This document shows, in pieces, positions 1-9,382 of a stretch of 64,000 nt of DNA (positions are counted from its first letter, which is position 1; the number at the start of each line of letters is the position of its first letter). The DNA comes from Arthrobacter sp. ov407 (GTDB lineage: Bacteria > Actinomycetota > Actinomycetes > Actinomycetales > Micrococcaceae). A program made the position numbers and the translations under genes. The notes below the pieces were generated by a model. That model worked only from the letters and a program-made list of their open reading frames with translations. It made no database searches and was not told where the DNA came from. The DNA is taken from contig NZ_FNGD01000002.1 in NCBI RefSeq assembly GCF_900102895.1, forward strand, positions 1-64,000, read 5' to 3'.

Positions 1-137
<137 letters not shown>

Positions 138-571
138 AGTAAAACAGACACACCATGCGCCCCCGGGAAAACGGGATGCACACAATGCACAAAATTTGAA
201 ACCAGCTGTAAAAACCAGACCACACCACGGGGTGGCGCAACCTGGTCAATTCAACCAATTCAATACAATAAATTGGTATCAACAAACTTGGCACACTATT
301 GAGTTCTCAAACAACAGACACATTCGAATACTTGCCGAAACAATTCATTTCAATGAATTCTTTATTTCGTTTTTCTTCGCTGCGATGTTTACAGCTTATT
401 TCATTCATTTCCACTTTGCAAATTCGCGATTTTCATCCGAATTTCACTTTGTGGAGCGAATCCGCCCAGCAGAATTGAAGCAATTTCCATTCTGTGCGCC
501 TAGCGCATGAAGAATTGCTTCTCATTTGTGGGGGTTTGTCACCACTCAACGGCGGCAACTCAGAAAACAAT
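138..571 (-). promoter_or_regulatory. rrn leader and upstream region, with boxA-like element at about 291-320
   Basis: This 430-nt stretch has no credible gene and is strikingly AT-rich against a GC-rich genome. Read on the minus strand, 320-291 contains 'TGTTTGAGAACTCAATAG', the boxA-type antitermination element typical of actinobacterial rRNA leaders. It is followed (about 283-250) by a TTGTTGATACC...GGTTGAATTG stretch able to form the leader stem that flanks mature 16S. The rRNA promoters should lie at roughly 400-550, but I could not pick a convincing -35/-10 pair by eye. Confidence 0.8.
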
Positions 572-616
572 ACACGCTCCTCCCCGGCCGTGCAAATCGG
601 CCGGGAAGGAGCGTGC
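572..616 (-). terminator. Rho-independent terminator of tyrS
   Basis: A long hairpin has arms 573-589 and 599-615, a nearly perfect stem around CACGCTCC/GGAGCGTG and CCCGGCC/GGCCGGG. On the minus strand the stem is followed by a T-rich tail (TATTGTTTTC). It begins about 22 nt after the tyrS stop codon and separates tyrS from the rrn leader. Confidence 0.85.
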
Positions 617-637
617 AGGGTGCGTTTTCGAAGCCGA

Positions 638-1951
638 TCAGGACGCCGCGACTTCCACCGTTGCCAGGTTCTTCTTGCCCCGGCGCAGGAGCAGGTAGCG
701 GCCGTGCAGCAACTGGCTGGCGGCAATAACGGCGTCGGGGTCGGACACCTTCGCATTGTTGACGTAGGCGCCGCCCTCCCCCACGGTGCGGCGTGCGGCG
801 GACTTGCTCTCTGACAGACCGGAGGCGACCAGCAGCTCGATGATGCCCAGGGCGCCGGCGTCGACAGTGGCGGACGGCAGCTCGGAGGTCGCCGCCTTCA
901 ACGTCGCCTCATCGAGCACGGAGAGATCGCCGTTGCCGAACACAGCGGCCGACGCCGCGATGACCTTCTCCGTGGCGTCCACGCCATGGACGAGCGAGGT
1001 CACCTCGTATGCCAGTTTCCGCTGGCCTTCACGGGCGAACGGCCGTTCGGCGACCGCCACCTCCAGAGCCTCGATCTCCGCCCGGCTCAGGAAGGTGAAC
1101 ACCTTGAGGCGGTCCGCGACGTCGGCGTCCGCCGTGTTAAGCCAGAACTGGTAGAAGGCGTACGGGCTGCACATGGCCGGATCCAGCCAGATCGCATTGC
1201 CCTCGCTCTTGCCGAACTTGGTGCCGTCAGAGTTGGTGATGAGCGGCGTTCCCAGGGCGTGGACGTGCTTGCCCTCAACCTTCCGGATGAGCTCGGTGCC
1301 GCTGGTGAGGTTGCCCCACTGATCCGAGCCGCCGGTCTGCAGCATGCAACCGTGGTCGCGGAACAACTGCAGGTAGTCCATACCCTGCAGGATCTGGTAG
1401 CTGAACTCCGTGTAGCTGATGCCTTCGTCGGAACCGAGGCGGGATGCGACGGCGTCCTTGCGGAGCATGGTGCCGACACGGTAGTGCTTGCCGATCTCGC
1501 GCAGGAAGTCGATGGCGCTCAGGGGCGCCGTCCAGTCCAGGTTGTTGACCATCCGGGCGGCGTTATCGCCCTCGAAGCTCAGGAAGCGACGGACCTGCGC
1601 CTGCAGGTAGCCCACCCATTCGGACACGGTGTCCTTGGTGTTGAGGGTGCGTTCCGCCGTCGGACGAGGATCACCGATCAAACCCGTGGAGCCGCCCACC
1701 AGTCCGAGGGGCTTGTGGCCGGCCAGCTGGAGCCGGCGCATGAGCAGCAGCTGGACCAGGTTGCCCAGGTGCAGGCTCGGTGCGGTCGGATCGAAGCCGC
1801 AGTAATACGTCACGGGGTCGCCGGCGAGGAGCTTTTCGAGCTCCGCCTCATCCGTGGAGACGTGGACAAGACCGCGCCATTTCAACTCCTGCCAGATATT
1901 GGCAAAGCTGGGATCGTTCTGCTGGGCATCGAGAATATTTAGCTGGGACAC
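638..1951 (-). CDS. tyrS: Tyrosyl-tRNA synthetase
   Basis: Attaches tyrosine to tRNA-Tyr in the cytoplasm through a tyrosyl-adenylate intermediate. The 437-aa protein has the class I signature HLGN at residues 61-64 in the Rossmann catalytic domain. The KMSKS-equivalent loop KFGKS is at 245-249. A C-terminal S4 RNA-binding domain (about 365-430) contains SESKSAARRTV. Length is normal for bacterial TyrRS. The start is GTG, and no strong ribosome-binding site is visible just upstream. It lies directly upstream of the rrn operon in the same direction, separated by its own terminator; a HelD-type gene lies upstream. Confidence 0.97.
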   Translation of the reverse strand: MSQLNILDAQQNDPSFANIWQELKWRGLVHVSTDEAELEKLLAGDPVTYYCGFDPTAPSLHLGNLVQLLLMRRLQLAGHKPLGLVGGSTGLIGDPRPTAERTLNTKDTVSEWVGYLQAQVRRFLSFEGDNAARMVNNLDWTAPLSAIDFLREIGKHYRVGTMLRKDAVASRLGSDEGISYTEFSYQILQGMDYLQLFRDHGCMLQTGGSDQWGNLTSGTELIRKVEGKHVHALGTPLITNSDGTKFGKSEGNAIWLDPAMCSPYAFYQFWLNTADADVADRLKVFTFLSRAEIEALEVAVAERPFAREGQRKLAYEVTSLVHGVDATEKVIAASAAVFGNGDLSVLDEATLKAATSELPSATVDAGALGIIELLVASGLSESKSAARRTVGEGGAYVNNAKVSDPDAVIAASQLLHGRYLLLRRGKKNLATVEVAAS

Positions 1952-2063
1952 GGAATCTAAGTTAGCAGGATCGACAGACCCGCATCACAGTTGACGCCGT
2001 GCGCACGGCAGCCGGACAACCATTGCCGCCCGGCCAGCCGTACAGCCATTGCCGCCCAGCGGC

Positions 2064-4292
2064 CTACTCCTCGATGCCTGCCGGGACGCCGGAGGCGGCG
2101 ATGAGCCGCAGGCGCTGCGTGGGCCGGGTCATGGCAACGTACAGGTCACCCACCCGGCCGTGCTCGTGGTTGAGCATGTCCGTCGGTTCCAGGACCACGA
2201 CGCCGTCGAATTCCAGTCCCTTTGCCTCGCGGGGACTGATCACCACGATGTCCTGCGCATAGCTGCCCGCTCCGGTTCCGACACGGTGGCCGTACACGGC
2301 CCGCAGCGCCGCGCTGGCCTCGGGCAGAAGCTCGCCGTCGGCGATGACCGCCATCAGGCCGCCCTCGATGGCATCCAGTTCCTCCGGAAGCACCTCGACG
2401 AGCTTGTTGACGATCTGGCCCCTGCCGACACTGTCGATGACCGGGGACCAGCGCCCTTCCCTGACAGCCTTAGGCGCCGAAACCACCAGTCCGGCCGCCG
2501 TCGCCATGCGGGCCGCGGCCTCGGCGATCTGGGACGGCGTGCGGTAGTTGACCGTCAGTTCCTCGAGCTGCCAGCGGTCGCCAAACATCGGTCCCAGTGC
2601 GCTGTGCCAGGAGTTGGCACCGGCGACGGAACTTGTCTGGGCGATGTCGCCCACGATCGTAAACGACTTCAGCGGGCAGCGGCGGACCAGCAGCCGCCAC
2701 TGCATGGGCGACAACTCCTGGGCTTCGTCCACCACGATGTGCCCGAAGGCCCAGGAACGGTCCGTGGTGGCCCGCTCTGCAGCGGTCAGCCGCGTCTCGC
2801 GCTCCTGGTTCTGATCCACGAGCTCTTCGGCCGTGACGAGGACATCTACGCCGGCGGTTTCCATGTTGACCAGGGTCTGCTTGGCGTTGGCGAGGTCGCG
2901 GGCACGGTCATGTTCCTGCTGCGCGAGTCCCCGTCCGGCGGCGGCATCAAGCTCGCCGAGCAATTCGGCTGCCTCGTCGAGCAGCGGAACGTCGGACTCG
3001 GTCCACGGCGAACCGGCCGGACGGAGCAGCAGCGCGCGTTCCTCCGGGCTGAGGTTCGGCGTGCATGCCTCCAGGATGGCGGGCTTGCTCAGCAGCTCCC
3101 CCACGAGCTTCTCCGGGGTCATCGGCATCCAGCACAGGTTCAGGGCGATCCGGACATCCCGGGCGGAGCGGACGTCCTCCGCCAGGTAGGAGCGGTCGGC
3201 GTTGTTGCCGATGTTGCCGGCCTCCACAAGCTCCGTCATCTGCTCGGTGAGTTCGCGGAGCAGGATCTTGACGAAGGAGACGCGGGCCTCGTTGTGCGGT
3301 TTGCCCGTGGCGCGGGCCCTTTCCTTGGCGCGGCGGACCTGGCGCGGCGTGAGGACCAGCTTGCGGCCGTCGACTTCGAGGATCCGGTTTCCGGCCGGTA
3401 TGCGCTGCCGGTTGGCCACGGCGTTGGCGACCACCTCGGCCATGTCCAGCCGGCCCTTGATGGCGGCAACGGCGGAGTCCGGCTCGGCAACGGCGGTGAT
3501 GCCCGGCATGAGCCGGCCAAGGCTCGCCATCACGACGCCGGTCTCGCCGAGCGAGGGCAGCACGCGTTCGATGTACTTCATGAAGGACGACGTCGGCCCC
3601 ACCAGCAGGACGCCGGCACTCTTGAGCCTGTCCCGGTGCGTGTAGAGCAGGTACGCGGCGCGGTGCAGGGCGACAGCGGTCTTGCCGGTGCCCGGACCGC
3701 CCTGGACGACGAGGGCGCCGGAGATGGAGGAACGGATGATCCGGTCCTGCTCGGACTGGATGGTGCCGACGATGTCTGACATCCGGCCCGTCCGTTTGGA
3801 GTTTAGGGCAGCCAGCAGGGCGCCTTCGCCCTGAAGCGAATCGTTGTCGGCGAGCATGTCGGCGTCGAGGACGTCGTCCTCGATTGCCTTGACCTCGCGG
3901 CCCTGCAGGATCAGGTGCCGGCGGCGGCGAACGCCCTGCCGGTCAAACGCCGTGGCCTGGTAGAAATGGCCGGCCTCGGGCGCCCGCCAGTCCACCATGA
4001 GCCGTTGCAGGTCCTCGGTGGTCAGGCCGATGCGGCCGATGTACTGGGCCTCCCCGGAATCCAGGTCGAGACGGCCGAACACGAGCCGGTCATCGACGGC
4101 GTCGAGCTGGGCGAGGCGGTCCTCGTAGAGGGCCGCGAAGGCATCGCGCTCGGAAACGTTCTGCATGGTGCCCACGGCACCGGCACGGCGCACCTGGGCC
4201 AGCTGGGTGCGCTTCTCCGCCCGCAACTCATCGAGCCGGGCGTAAAGTCCGGCCACATAGTCGCGTTCATGGGCCAAATCAGCGTCGTGCAT
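2064..4292 (-). CDS. helD: HelD-family RNA polymerase recycling ATPase (UvrD/Rep-like)
   Basis: Superfamily 1 helicase-like ATPase, 742 aa. The N-terminal ~190 residues are charged and helical, as in HelD proteins that reach into the RNA polymerase channels. The Walker A motif GGPGTGKT is at about residues 198-205 of this start. Motif II reads VDEAQELSPMQW, and a UvrD-type motif III follows (VGDIAQTSS). HelD removes stalled or DNA-bound RNA polymerase. The ATG at 4292 was chosen over an upstream start at 4328 because AGGGGAA lies 8 nt before it. Actinobacteria encode both HelD and the rifampicin-resistance paralogue HelR. I see no rifamycin-associated element upstream, so I do not assign HelR. 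Confidence 0.88.
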   Translation of the reverse strand: MHDADLAHERDYVAGLYARLDELRAEKRTQLAQVRRAGAVGTMQNVSERDAFAALYEDRLAQLDAVDDRLVFGRLDLDSGEAQYIGRIGLTTEDLQRLMVDWRAPEAGHFYQATAFDRQGVRRRRHLILQGREVKAIEDDVLDADMLADNDSLQGEGALLAALNSKRTGRMSDIVGTIQSEQDRIIRSSISGALVVQGGPGTGKTAVALHRAAYLLYTHRDRLKSAGVLLVGPTSSFMKYIERVLPSLGETGVVMASLGRLMPGITAVAEPDSAVAAIKGRLDMAEVVANAVANRQRIPAGNRILEVDGRKLVLTPRQVRRAKERARATGKPHNEARVSFVKILLRELTEQMTELVEAGNIGNNADRSYLAEDVRSARDVRIALNLCWMPMTPEKLVGELLSKPAILEACTPNLSPEERALLLRPAGSPWTESDVPLLDEAAELLGELDAAAGRGLAQQEHDRARDLANAKQTLVNMETAGVDVLVTAEELVDQNQERETRLTAAERATTDRSWAFGHIVVDEAQELSPMQWRLLVRRCPLKSFTIVGDIAQTSSVAGANSWHSALGPMFGDRWQLEELTVNYRTPSQIAEAAARMATAAGLVVSAPKAVREGRWSPVIDSVGRGQIVNKLVEVLPEELDAIEGGLMAVIADGELLPEASAALRAVYGHRVGTGAGSYAQDIVVISPREAKGLEFDGVVVLEPTDMLNHEHGRVGDLYVAMTRPTQRLRLIAASGVPAGIEE

Positions 4293-4441
4293 CGAACGTT
4301 CCCCTATCGAAAAAGACGGACCCACCATTCTACAGCCATTTCGGCGGCCACGGCTGTTATATGTCGCCGAACAATGCCAAGGCAGTCTTCGTCAGGGAAT
4401 TCTACCGACACGTCCCGGATGGTCCAGCCTCAGAGTCCCCG

Positions 4442-4999
4442 CTAGATCCGCAGCAGGGAGCGGACGTTGTGGCCGGTCAGGGCCGTGCGGCCGGCAAGTT
4501 CGTCCAGTTCCATGACCACGCCGATGCCGGCCACGTGGATCCCACACCGCTCGAACAGCCGTGCCGCGGCGCCGAGCGTACCGCCGGTGGCAAGCACGTC
4601 GTCGAGGATCAGCACCCGGCTCCCCGGCGCCAGGTCCGTGGTGTGCAGCTCAAGGGTGGCCGTGCCGTATTCCAGGGCGTAGTCCTCGGAGAACACTTCG
4701 CGCGGCAGTTTGCCGGCCTTGCGGACCGTGATGACTCCGGTCCCAGTGGCGTAGGCGGCGGCCGCCGCGAGCAGGAAGCCGCGGGCTTCCACTCCGGCGA
4801 CGGCGTCGAACTGGCCCTGGAACGGTCCAACCAGGGCATCGACGACGGCCCCGAACGCGGCGCCGTCGGCGAACACCGGGGTCAGATCCTTAAAACTGAT
4901 TCCGGGTTTGGGATAGTCCGAGATGGTGGCGCACAGGCTCTTGATCAGCTCATCCACCGGCATTGCAATCTTCGTCAGGTTCGGCTCGCTTTGATTCAC
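4442..4999 (-). CDS. apt: Adenine phosphoribosyltransferase
   Basis: Purine salvage enzyme that makes AMP and pyrophosphate from adenine and PRPP. The 185-aa protein carries the type I phosphoribosyltransferase PRPP-binding motif in VLILDDVLATGGT. It also has the Apt-typical YPKPGISFKDLTP region near residues 29-41 and the flexible-loop RKAGKLPREV segment. The start is GTG with AAGGTGG just upstream; an in-frame ATG 12 codons downstream (MPVDELI) is an alternative start. It stands alone between helD (same strand) and a divergent acetyltransferase gene. The 149 nt between apt and helD show no clear terminator. Confidence 0.95.
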   Translation of the reverse strand: MNQSEPNLTKIAMPVDELIKSLCATISDYPKPGISFKDLTPVFADGAAFGAVVDALVGPFQGQFDAVAGVEARGFLLAAAAAYATGTGVITVRKAGKLPREVFSEDYALEYGTATLELHTTDLAPGSRVLILDDVLATGGTLGAAARLFERCGIHVAGIGVVMELDELAGRTALTGHNVRSLLRI

Positions 5000-5166
5000 C
5001 CGTCCACCTTACTGGCTGGTAGCGGGACGTCCGCCGTACCCGCGGCCTCCCCGGCCGGCGGCCCCCAGGCCGGGGGCCTCGGGGCAACCCCTCAGTCATC
5101 TAATGTTCACGCGGAGGGCGCCGGATTCGCCGGTCCCGTCCACCCCACCGGTGATTGAATGCTCGA

Positions 5167-5784
5167 ATGCGACACGAAATCGTCCTCTCCGGCCATGGGG
5201 TCCGCCTGGTTCCGCTGGACCCGCACCACGCGGCGGACCTCCTTGATTTTGTGGATCCCGGCATGTGGGGCGGCATGGCGGCACCCATGCCGGGGACGGC
5301 CGGCGAACTGGCAGCACTGTTCCAGTCACGGCTGGAGGATCCCGCCACCATCCCGTTCGCCGTGACGGACGGACGCACCGGCGCCCTGCTGGGCACGACG
5401 TGCCTCCGCGACTACGTTCCGGCCCAACAGCGCCTGGAAATCGGCGGAACCTTCTACGGGCGGCAGTTCTGGGGCAGCCACGTCAATCCGGCGAGCAAGC
5501 ACATGCTCCTCGGCTACGCCTTCGAGGTACTGGAAGTGGAACGGGTGGCCTTCCGCTGCGACGCCCGCAATACCCGGAGCGCGACGGCCATCGAACGGCT
5601 CGGCGCCCAATTCGAGGGCGTCCTCCGCGGCCACCGTGCAGCGCCCGGCGGAGGACGCGCGGACGCCGCCGTCTTCTCGATCCTCTCGCAGGAGTGGCCG
5701 CAGGTGCGCGAAGACCTGCGGCGCCGCCTCGCCCCTTTCACCGTCGGCGCCGACTACGGGCTCTCCAGTATCGCCGCCTCTTAG
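5167..5784 (+). CDS. GNAT-family N-acetyltransferase (RimJ/RimL-like)
   Basis: A ~205-aa protein of the RimJ/RimL branch of GNAT acetyltransferases, which transfer acetyl from acetyl-CoA to an amine. Supporting segments are RLEIGGTFYGRQFWG (beta-4 region), the helix after ASKHMLLGYAFEVLEVERV, and the terminal 'DARNTRSATAIERLGAQFEG' motif typical of the family. The substrate cannot be told from sequence. The ATG at 5167 was chosen; an in-frame TTG at 5155 would add four residues, and neither has a strong ribosome-binding site. Its 3' end meets the convergent gene at 5791 with only six bases between. Confidence 0.82.
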   Translation: MRHEIVLSGHGVRLVPLDPHHAADLLDFVDPGMWGGMAAPMPGTAGELAALFQSRLEDPATIPFAVTDGRTGALLGTTCLRDYVPAQQRLEIGGTFYGRQFWGSHVNPASKHMLLGYAFEVLEVERVAFRCDARNTRSATAIERLGAQFEGVLRGHRAAPGGGRADAAVFSILSQEWPQVREDLRRRLAPFTVGADYGLSSIAAS

Positions 5785-5790
5785 AAGTCC

Positions 5791-6420
5791 CTACGCTTCT
5801 GCTGTTGGAGGCTCGGCGTCTGGCGGCTCGGCGTCGGGAGGCTCGGCGTCGCCTCCCGGGCGCGGCGGGCGAAGGAGTTCGTTCGCAAGCCCGTAGGAGA
5901 CCACGCCCAGCGCCTTCCTGAGCGCGCGCTCGGCGTCGAACCGTCCGGCCGCCACGCTGCTGAGCCGGGGGTAGTCCTCGGCCCACCCGGACCGTAGGAA
6001 CCTGTCGGCGTCACCATGCAGGAGCCGTCCGTAGAGGACGTCCTCGAACAGGTCGTGGTCATCCAAGGCGATTTCGGCCATCAGCGCCTCGCGGTCCCGG
6101 ATCATCCCGTTCGTGAACAAACTGGCCGCTTCTGCCGTGCCCTCGGTTATCCGGGGGTCCGCCGAGTAGTTGCACAGGCGCAGGGCCCTGACGACGAGTT
6201 TGAGCGAGACGTGTTCTTCCGGAACGATGAATTTACGCAACAGGGCCGCACGGAAGAGCTCCACCCAGTGCCTGCGCTCTGCTTCGACGGAGTCCACCGC
6301 GGCCTGCTCGCCGTCAGGCGTGAACAGTTCGACCATGCGGAAGTACTCGGTGGCCAGCTGCGCAAAGATCTGGAGCCGTTCCAGCTCGCTGCCCGGTTTT
6401 CCGCGTTTCCCCTCGCCCAT
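5791..6420 (-). CDS. Hypothetical protein with acidic-proline C-terminal repeats
   Basis: A 209-aa soluble, largely alpha-helical protein with no family I recognise and no signal peptide or membrane helix. It is rich in Glu, Arg and Leu in the first 180 residues. The C-terminus consists of a proline-acid tail, DAEPP repeated, encoded by three near-identical 15-nt units at 5807-5851. The coding frame is supported by typical high third-position GC and by an ATG at 6420, with no competing frame. It faces the GNAT gene and lies downstream of the Mpg-type glycosylase on the same strand (73 nt gap). A functional link with the repair genes is possible but unproven. Confidence 0.65.
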   Translation of the reverse strand: MGEGKRGKPGSELERLQIFAQLATEYFRMVELFTPDGEQAAVDSVEAERRHWVELFRAALLRKFIVPEEHVSLKLVVRALRLCNYSADPRITEGTAEAASLFTNGMIRDREALMAEIALDDHDLFEDVLYGRLLHGDADRFLRSGWAEDYPRLSSVAAGRFDAERALRKALGVVSYGLANELLRPPRPGGDAEPPDAEPPDAEPPTAEA

Positions 6421-6493
6421 AATGCTCCATCATCCCCCACCGCGCGTGCCTGCTGCAGGGTGCCTACAAGCCGCGTGCAGGGTGCCTGCCGCC

Positions 6494-7210
6494 TTACGCC
6501 CCGCTGGTGTTTCGCGCCTTTGCCGCCTTGTAGCGCGAGACGGTCGGATCGCCGCTGAGCCAGAACCGCCAGGGGTAGTCGTGGCTGCCGCCGGCGCCGG
6601 AGACGCCGACGCGCGGACCGGAACTGATGCCCTCAGCGACCCCTTCCGGCGGGTTTGCGGGCGGTTCCAGCCGGAACGGCGGCGCGAGGGCGTCCCGCCC
6701 GCTGTCCGCCGTCGTCAACCCCAGCGCGGTGGCAAGCCGGGCAGGCCCGCTCGCGAGGTCGATGTCCGATTTCGACGTCGGGCGCCTGGCCCTGGCCAGC
6801 TCATGTCCGGCAACCACTTCGCCGGCCCGCAGCAGCAGCGCCGACGCCACGCCCTCGGGCCCGCACACGATATTGGCGCAATGGTGCATCCCGTACGTGA
6901 AATACACGTAGAGGTGGCCGGCCGGGCCGAACATCGGCGCGTTGCGGGCCGTTTGCCCGCGGAAGGTGTGGGACCCGGGGTCAGGGTGGTGCGAATCATG
7001 CGGGCCGAGGTACGCCTCCACCTCGGTAATCCGGACCGCGACGGAGCCGTCGCGCCCGTCATGCGTCAACACGGCGCCAAGGATCAGCGGCGCCACGTGC
7101 CGCGCATCGGCCGAGAGCAGCTCCCGCAGCGACGCAGCCGTGCCTGCAATCGTGCCGGACTGGACACCTGTACCGGTGCCGGGCTGGGCAGGAAGCGGAC
7201 TCGAAGTCAT
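6494..7210 (-). CDS. mpg: DNA-3-methyladenine glycosylase, Mpg/AAG family
   Basis: Base-excision repair glycosylase that removes 3-methyladenine and related alkylated purines. The 238-aa protein matches the AAG fold, not AlkA. It contains RITEVEAYLG at about 60-69, with the active-site Glu expected in this segment, then HTFRGQTARNAPMFGPAGHLYVYFTYGMHHC, ASGPARLATALG and the closing SGPRVGVSGAG..PWRFW motif. The first ~25 residues are a low-complexity extension. It is divergent from the Ada-AlkA gene (90 nt apart), so it belongs to a small alkylation-repair cluster. Confidence 0.93.
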   Translation of the reverse strand: MTSSPLPAQPGTGTGVQSGTIAGTAASLRELLSADARHVAPLILGAVLTHDGRDGSVAVRITEVEAYLGPHDSHHPDPGSHTFRGQTARNAPMFGPAGHLYVYFTYGMHHCANIVCGPEGVASALLLRAGEVVAGHELARARRPTSKSDIDLASGPARLATALGLTTADSGRDALAPPFRLEPPANPPEGVAEGISSGPRVGVSGAGGSHDYPWRFWLSGDPTVSRYKAAKARNTSGA

Positions 7211-7300
7211 GCTCAGACTTTAACAAACGCCGCCGGAGGACCACACGGCCGTGTCCGAATTCCGCTAGCAGGTGCTCCGCGAAGCTGGCAGGATGGGGTG

Positions 7301-8812
7301 ATGGACTTCTGGCAGCGCTACCGGGCAATCGATGCCCGGGACACCCGATTCGACGGGCAGTTCTACACCGCTGTCCGGACCACCGGCATCTACTGCCGGC
7401 CCTCGTGCCCCGCGCGGACGCCCAAGGCGGACAACGTCACGTTCTATGAGACTTCCGCTGCCGCGCACGACGCCGGCTACCGGGCCTGCAAACGCTGCCT
7501 GCCGGAGGCCGTGCCCGGCACCCCGGCCTGGAACGTGCGCTCCGATATCGCCGGCCGCGCCATGCGCCTGATCAATGACGGCGTGATCAACCGCGACGGC
7601 GTCGAGGGGCTGGCGGCTCGGCTCGGCTACTCCGCGCGCCAGCTCAACCGCATCCTCAGCCACGAACTCGGCGCCGGTCCCCTGTCCCTGGCGCGGGCGA
7701 GCCGCGCCCAGACCGCCCGCACCCTGCTGGTCTCCACCGCCATGAAAGTCTCGGACATCGCCTTCGCCGCCGGATTCAGCAGCGTGCGCCAGTTCAACGA
7801 AACCATCGGCGAGGTCTTTGCGATGACGCCCTCCGCGCTCCGGGCCACGGCCAGGCATCACCGCTCCCCCGCGGCGACCACAGCGCTCACGCTCAACCTT
7901 CCGTACCGCGAACCGTTCGACCCCGGCGTTTTCGACTTCCTCGCCGTCCGCGCCATCCCCGGGATCGAAGAAGGCACCTCCAGTTCCTACGCCCGGACCC
8001 TGCGGCTGGCCCACGGCGATGCGCGCTTCCGGGTGGATTACGACGCCGGCACGGCCGGGCGTCCGCTCGTGCTGACCATCGGCGCCGTCGATCTCCGGGA
8101 CCTGGCCGCCCTGCTGAGCAGGGTCCGCCGCCTGCTGGACCTGGACGCCGATCCGGTCGCCATCGATGCCGCCCTCGCGGCCGATTCCCGCCTGGCCGCG
8201 ACGGTGGAGAGCACGCCGGGCATGCGGATGCCCGGCGCCGTTGATCCGCAGGAACTGTTGATCCGGGCCATGATCGGCCAGCAGATCACGGTGGCCGCCG
8301 CGCGGACCGCCCTGGTACAACTTTCCGCGGCCGGGAGCGCGAGCCTGGTGCCCGACGACGGCCTTCACCGGATGTTCCCGACGGCGGCCCAGATTGCCGA
8401 GACCGGGTTCGAACTGCTCCGCGGCCCGCAGCGCCGGATCGATGCCGTCCGGGGCGCCGCGGCGGCGATGGCCTCGGGCGACCTAGACTTCGGCTACGGC
8501 GACGACGTGCACGGGCTGGAGGCCAAGCTCCTGCCCCTGTCCGGCGTCGGCCCGTGGACCGTGGGTTACGTCGCGATGCGGGTCATCGGCGCGCCGGATG
8601 TGTTCCTGGCCAACGACGCCGCGGTCCGCAACGGCATCCGATCACTCGCCCAGACCCCCAGCGGCGCCGCCCTCACCCCCGATTTCCGTGAGGTCAGCCC
8701 ATGGCGCTCCTACGCCACCATGCACTTGTGGCGCGCAGCAGCGGCTGCCCAAGCTGCGGCGCGCACAGCGTCTCTCAACCAAAAGAAGACTCCGAAGAAA
8801 GCGAACCCATGA
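7301..8812 (+). CDS. Ada-type regulator fused to AlkA-type DNA glycosylase
   Basis: A 503-aa fusion with three parts. Residues 1-75 form an Ada N-terminal zinc domain with cysteines C32, C36, C63 and C66, whose spacing matches E. coli Ada; C32 corresponds to the methyl-acceptor that repairs methylphosphotriesters. Residues ~80-185 form an AraC-type helix-turn-helix (MKVSDIAFAAGFSSVRQFN). Residues ~195-500 form an AlkA N-domain and an HhH-GPD glycosylase (LSGVGPWTVGYVAMRVIG, with the catalytic Asp expected in FLAND). It probably senses methylation damage, activates repair genes and excises 3-alkylpurines. The start at 7301 is the first ATG consistent with the Ada domain. The stop overlaps the ogt start (ATGA). 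Confidence 0.94.
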   Translation: MDFWQRYRAIDARDTRFDGQFYTAVRTTGIYCRPSCPARTPKADNVTFYETSAAAHDAGYRACKRCLPEAVPGTPAWNVRSDIAGRAMRLINDGVINRDGVEGLAARLGYSARQLNRILSHELGAGPLSLARASRAQTARTLLVSTAMKVSDIAFAAGFSSVRQFNETIGEVFAMTPSALRATARHHRSPAATTALTLNLPYREPFDPGVFDFLAVRAIPGIEEGTSSSYARTLRLAHGDARFRVDYDAGTAGRPLVLTIGAVDLRDLAALLSRVRRLLDLDADPVAIDAALAADSRLAATVESTPGMRMPGAVDPQELLIRAMIGQQITVAAARTALVQLSAAGSASLVPDDGLHRMFPTAAQIAETGFELLRGPQRRIDAVRGAAAAMASGDLDFGYGDDVHGLEAKLLPLSGVGPWTVGYVAMRVIGAPDVFLANDAAVRNGIRSLAQTPSGAALTPDFREVSPWRSYATMHLWRAAAAAQAAARTASLNQKKTPKKANP

Positions 8813-9327
8813 AAGCCCAGCTGTTGACCATGTCCACCCCGGACGGTCCTTTCACCATCATCGCCCGCGACGGCGCCGTTTTGTCATCGGGCTGGACCGC
8901 CGTTCCCGGCGAGCTGACCGGGCAGATCCACGCGGACCTGCTGCCGGGCGAATTCGAAACCGTTGCCAGGCTGGGCTCGATCTCCGCGGCCGTGGAGGCG
9001 TTCTACTCCGGCGATCCGGAGCCGGCCATGGCGGTGCCGGTGCTGCAGAAGTCCGGTCCTTTCCGAAGCCACGCCTGGGATGTGCTGCGCACGGTGGCTC
9101 CGGGGCGCCCGGTGACTTACACGGAGTATGCCGAGCTGTCCGGCAACGCCAAGGCCGTCCGGGCCGCGGCCAGTGCCTGCGCTTTCAACGCGGCGGCCCT
9201 GTTTGTTCCCTGCCACCGTGTCATCCGCACCGACGGGACCCTGGGCGGCTTCCGCTGGGGACTGGCCGTCAAGGGCAGCCTGTTGGACCGGGAACGCGAA
9301 CTCGCCCTCGCCACGGCACGGCCCTAG
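8809..9327 (+). CDS. ogt: Methylated-DNA--protein-cysteine methyltransferase
   Basis: Suicide repair protein (172 aa) that transfers the methyl group of O6-methylguanine to its own cysteine. The active-site motif PCHRV has Cys135. It is preceded by the helix-turn-helix recognition region (GRPVTYTEYAELSGNAKAVRAAASACAFN) and followed by GGFRWGLAVKGSLLDRE. The ATG overlaps the stop of the Ada-AlkA gene by four bases (8809-8812), so the two are translationally coupled and probably induced together. The N-terminal ~75 residues are the usual poorly conserved domain. Confidence 0.95.
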   Translation: MKAQLLTMSTPDGPFTIIARDGAVLSSGWTAVPGELTGQIHADLLPGEFETVARLGSISAAVEAFYSGDPEPAMAVPVLQKSGPFRSHAWDVLRTVAPGRPVTYTEYAELSGNAKAVRAAASACAFNAAALFVPCHRVIRTDGTLGGFRWGLAVKGSLLDRERELALATARP

Positions 9328-9382
9328 GCCTGCACGGGCCCAGGCACGGCGCCGGCGAAGGATGGCATGCGAAGGAGCGCGC

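Noticed and set aside
5060..5078. GGCCCCC/GGGGGCC hairpin upstream of the GNAT gene
   Set aside because: It is at the 5' side of both flanking genes and lacks a T-tract, so it is not a terminator; no other role is supported.
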